This document shows positions 30,777-33,029 of a DNA stretch of 33,029 nt, piece after piece; position 1 is the stretch's first letter; the number at the start of each line of letters is the position of its first letter. The DNA lies in the NCBI RefSeq assembly GCF_028823535.1, contig NZ_JAQIYM010000028.1, positions 1 to 33,029 on the forward strand, read 5' to 3'. The stretch is from Pseudomonas serbica (GTDB taxonomy: Bacteria > Pseudomonadota > Gammaproteobacteria > Pseudomonadales > Pseudomonadaceae). The notes under the pieces were generated by a model. The model did no database searches, had not been told where the DNA came from, and saw nothing but the letters and a program-made list of their open reading frames with translations. The position numbers and the translations under genes were made by a program.

Positions 30777-32540
30777 TCAGTGGCCGCCCACCACCATGTG
30801 GCTGAACGGCGCCACATAGGCCTGCAGCGTCACCAGGCCGCCGACCAGGATCGCCAGGACGATCGAGTGGAAAAACACATAACGCAGGATTTCCCCTTCA
30901 TGGCCGTACCAGCGGGTGGCGGTGGAGGCGACCACGATCGACTGGGCGTCGACCATCTTGCCCATGACCCCGCCGGAACTGTTGGCGGCGGCCATCAATA
31001 CCGGACTGAGCCCCAGTTGCTCGGCGGTCACCTTCTGCAAGCCGCCGAACAGCACGTTGGACGCGGTGTCCGAGCCGGTCAGTGCCACGCCGAGCCAGCC
31101 CAGCAGGGTGCCGAACATCGGGTAGAAAACCCCCGTGGCGGCAAAGGCCAGGCCCATGGTCGCGTCCAGCCCCGAGTAACGGGTGAGGAAGCCCAGGGCC
31201 AGCATCGCGGTAATGGTAATCAGTGAGTAACGCACCACCCACAGCGTTCGCAGGTACTGGTGAATCAACTGCGGGATGGAGTAGCCCATCAACAGCCCGC
31301 CGAGGATCGCCGACAGCAGGATGCCGGTGCCGGTGCTGGTGAACCAGGTGAACTTGTAGATCGCTTCTTCGGTTTTCGGCGCCGGCACCACGGGCGGAAC
31401 CTTTTCGATCTGCTGGTGAATCGTGGTGAAGGTCAGGACCGGGGCGAAGATTGGGTTGGCCTCGCGCAACGGTTTACCCTGGGGATCCAGTTTGGCCGAG
31501 CTGGTGGCCGGATCGATCGCCGGGCGGGTGTCGAACATGTTCTTGAAGCCCTGGGTGCCCCAGGCGAACACGAAGACGGTGAGGATGATCCACGGCATCC
31601 AGGCGCGCATCACCGCAGGCTTGGCGTCGCTGGCGAAGGTTGCGCTGGCCACCGGCTTTTCGTCGTGTTCCTCGGCGATGGCCGAGTTGTCGACGCGCCC
31701 GGAGAGGGCGGCGGAGGTGTGTACGGTGGCCGGTTTCCACACCTTGAGGAAACCCGTCAGGCAGGCCATGGAAATCAGCGCGGCGATCACGTCCACCAGC
31801 ATCGGCCCGTGATAGTTGGACACGACGAACTGCGGAACGGCAAAACTGACCCCGGTCACCAGGATCGCCGGCCAGATTTCCAGCATCTTGCGCCAGCCGG
31901 CGAAGGCCCAGATCAGCCAGAACGGCACGATCACCGAGAAGAACGGCAGTTGCCGACCAACCATCATCGACAGCTCCATCTCATCGAGCCCGGTGACTTT
32001 GGCCAGGGTAATGATCGGCGTACCCAGGGCACCGAAGGCCACGGGGGCGGTGTTGGCGATCAGTGCCAGGCCCGAGGCGGCCAGAGGTGAGAAGCCCAGG
32101 CCGATGAGGATCGCCCCGGTCACCGCCACCGGTGTACCAAACCCGGCAGCGCCCTCGAAAAAGGCGCCGAAGCAGAAGGCGATCAGCAGCAATTGCAGGC
32201 GGCGATCATCGGTGATCCGCGCCAGGGAGTCCTGCAGCACTTTGAACGAGCCGTTCTCGGTCGTCAGCCGATGCAGAAAGATGATGTTCAACACAATCCA
32301 GCCAATCGGCAGCAAACCGTTGGCGGCCCCGTACAACGCGGCCGATCCGGCCATGTTGGCGGGCATGCCGAAGGCGAAAATCGCGATCACCAGGGCCGAA
32401 GCCAGGGCCATCAGTGCCGCCAGGTGTGCCTTGACATGAAAGAACGCCAGGGCTGCCAGCATCACCACCACCGGCACCGCGGCCATGAGGGTTGAAAGCA
32501 CCGGGTTGTTGAACGGATCGTAGATTTGCTGCCAAACCAT
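30777..32540 (-). CDS. L-lactate/glycolate permease (LctP family)
   Basis: A 587-residue membrane permease of the LldP/GlcA family with about 12-14 hydrophobic segments. Markers are FCFGAFFEGAAGFGTPVAVT, GLALIANTAPVAFGALGTPI and near the end ANSSGGVMGKMVDAQSIVVA. It is somewhat longer than E. coli LldP (551) owing to a hydrophilic central loop (about residues 280-370). Its place directly upstream of glcDEFG argues for glycolate uptake, but LctP proteins also carry L- and D-lactate, so glcA versus lldP is not resolved. GAGGTGG precedes the ATG. Confidence 0.93.
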   Translation of the reverse strand: MVWQQIYDPFNNPVLSTLMAAVPVVVMLAALAFFHVKAHLAALMALASALVIAIFAFGMPANMAGSAALYGAANGLLPIGWIVLNIIFLHRLTTENGSFKVLQDSLARITDDRRLQLLLIAFCFGAFFEGAAGFGTPVAVTGAILIGLGFSPLAASGLALIANTAPVAFGALGTPIITLAKVTGLDEMELSMMVGRQLPFFSVIVPFWLIWAFAGWRKMLEIWPAILVTGVSFAVPQFVVSNYHGPMLVDVIAALISMACLTGFLKVWKPATVHTSAALSGRVDNSAIAEEHDEKPVASATFASDAKPAVMRAWMPWIILTVFVFAWGTQGFKNMFDTRPAIDPATSSAKLDPQGKPLREANPIFAPVLTFTTIHQQIEKVPPVVPAPKTEEAIYKFTWFTSTGTGILLSAILGGLLMGYSIPQLIHQYLRTLWVVRYSLITITAMLALGFLTRYSGLDATMGLAFAATGVFYPMFGTLLGWLGVALTGSDTASNVLFGGLQKVTAEQLGLSPVLMAAANSSGGVMGKMVDAQSIVVASTATRWYGHEGEILRYVFFHSIVLAILVGGLVTLQAYVAPFSHMVVGGH

Positions 32541-32718
32541 GTTCCACCTCTGCTTTTTATTGTTGGGAGTGCAGCCCCTTGGGGGGGGAGGTGGCCTGTA
32601 GTATAGGTGGCATTGCGCCGCTGTCAGGGTGCGGTGACTGTCGCGTTAATCGGCGCTCTGCGGGCGCCTGAGCTAGCATTGCCGATAGGTCAAAACCAGC
32701 CACGGGAGGAAAACAGCA

Positions 32719-32955
32719 ATGACTGAGCGCCATCTGGAGCACAAGGAGACCCTTTCGAACGGATGCAGCATCAAGGTCAAGGCCGAGATACTCAAGGACG
32801 GCTCCCTGGGCATGTTCATCGGAGTCTACCGACCGGACGGCACGGCCATCGACGAAAACCACGATCCCAAGCCGCATATGCTGGACATGGAAGCGGCGAT
32901 GGACTGGGGGATCGACATTGCCAAGGGAATTGGCAATAGCCAGAGGACGCTATGA
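32719..32955 (+). CDS. Small hypothetical protein (78 aa)
   Basis: A short acidic protein: MTERHLEHKETLSNGCSIKV, then LKDGSLGMFIGVYRPDGTAI. It has no signal peptide or membrane helix. GGGAGGA lies about nine bases before the ATG, a strong ribosome-binding site, which supports a real gene. Codon use matches the neighbours. I do not recognise the family; it looks like a small single-domain beta protein. It is divergent from the permease gene. Confidence 0.7.
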   Translation: MTERHLEHKETLSNGCSIKVKAEILKDGSLGMFIGVYRPDGTAIDENHDPKPHMLDMEAAMDWGIDIAKGIGNSQRTL

Positions 32956-32983
32956 CGCAGGGGCAGGGGATTGGTTGTGCGGC

Positions 32984-33029
32984 CATCGCTGGCAAGCCAG
33001 CTCCTACAGGAGCCAGCCTGCTGGCGATG
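32984..33029. repeat. Compact REP pair at window end
   Basis: CATCGCTGGCAAGCCAGCTC begins an imperfect palindrome whose right half (GAGCCAGCCTGCTGGCGATG) is nearly its inverted copy, with CCTACAG at the centre. It lies just after the small ORF and may continue beyond the window. Confidence 0.8.

Overview
The window is high-GC, gene-dense bacterial chromosome that looks like a Pseudomonas of the P. fluorescens group. The reasons are a FecI/FecR/siderophore-receptor unit, an OhrR/Ohr block, an LsfA-type 1-Cys peroxiredoxin, a glycolate oxidase operon next to a lactate/glycolate permease, and many REP-type repeats with the core GCTGGCTTGCCAGC. No phage, integrase, transposase, CRISPR, rRNA or tRNA was seen.

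Layout. 1-4.1 kb: an iron-uptake signalling unit on the minus strand (ECF sigma factor, FecR anti-sigma, TonB-dependent receptor) with a Fur-box-like site upstream of the sigma gene. 4.1-5.8 kb: ohrR and two tandem ohr genes, each preceded by a near-identical palindrome. 5.9-6.4 kb: a glycine-zipper lipoprotein. 6.7-7.6 kb: six and a half tandem copies of a 133-bp unit carrying a REP doublet; the array supplies the last codons of a LysR-type gene with two DNA-binding domains. That gene is divergent from the wreck of a PrpF/GalD-type isomerase gene. 9.3-12.3 kb: a two-wHTH regulator, a beta-propeller protein and a GlxA-family AraC regulator whose predicted start lies in a 14-bp inverted repeat. 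12.4-13.2 kb: a secreted CAP-domain protein.

13.4-21.4 kb is the most interesting part. A minus-strand cluster runs aldehyde dehydrogenase, M19-like dipeptidase homologue, BCCT transporter, an unrecognised 579-aa protein, a DUF3726-like protein and RidA, with a divergent LysR regulator. The last four genes are almost certainly translated from one message. The set looks like a dedicated uptake and breakdown route for a betaine-like or other zwitterionic amine whose substrate cannot be named from sequence.

21.5-26.4 kb: an alpha/beta hydrolase, an ADP/ATP-translocase-like MFS transporter coupled to a Tat-type aldo/keto reductase, the LsfA-type peroxiredoxin and a dienelactone-hydrolase-family protein. 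26.5-32.5 kb: the glycolate operon (permease, glcD, glcE, glcF, glcG in transcription order). 32.7-33.0 kb: a small conserved-looking ORF and a terminal REP pair. REP-type sequences sit at many gene ends and in two cases contribute the stop codon.
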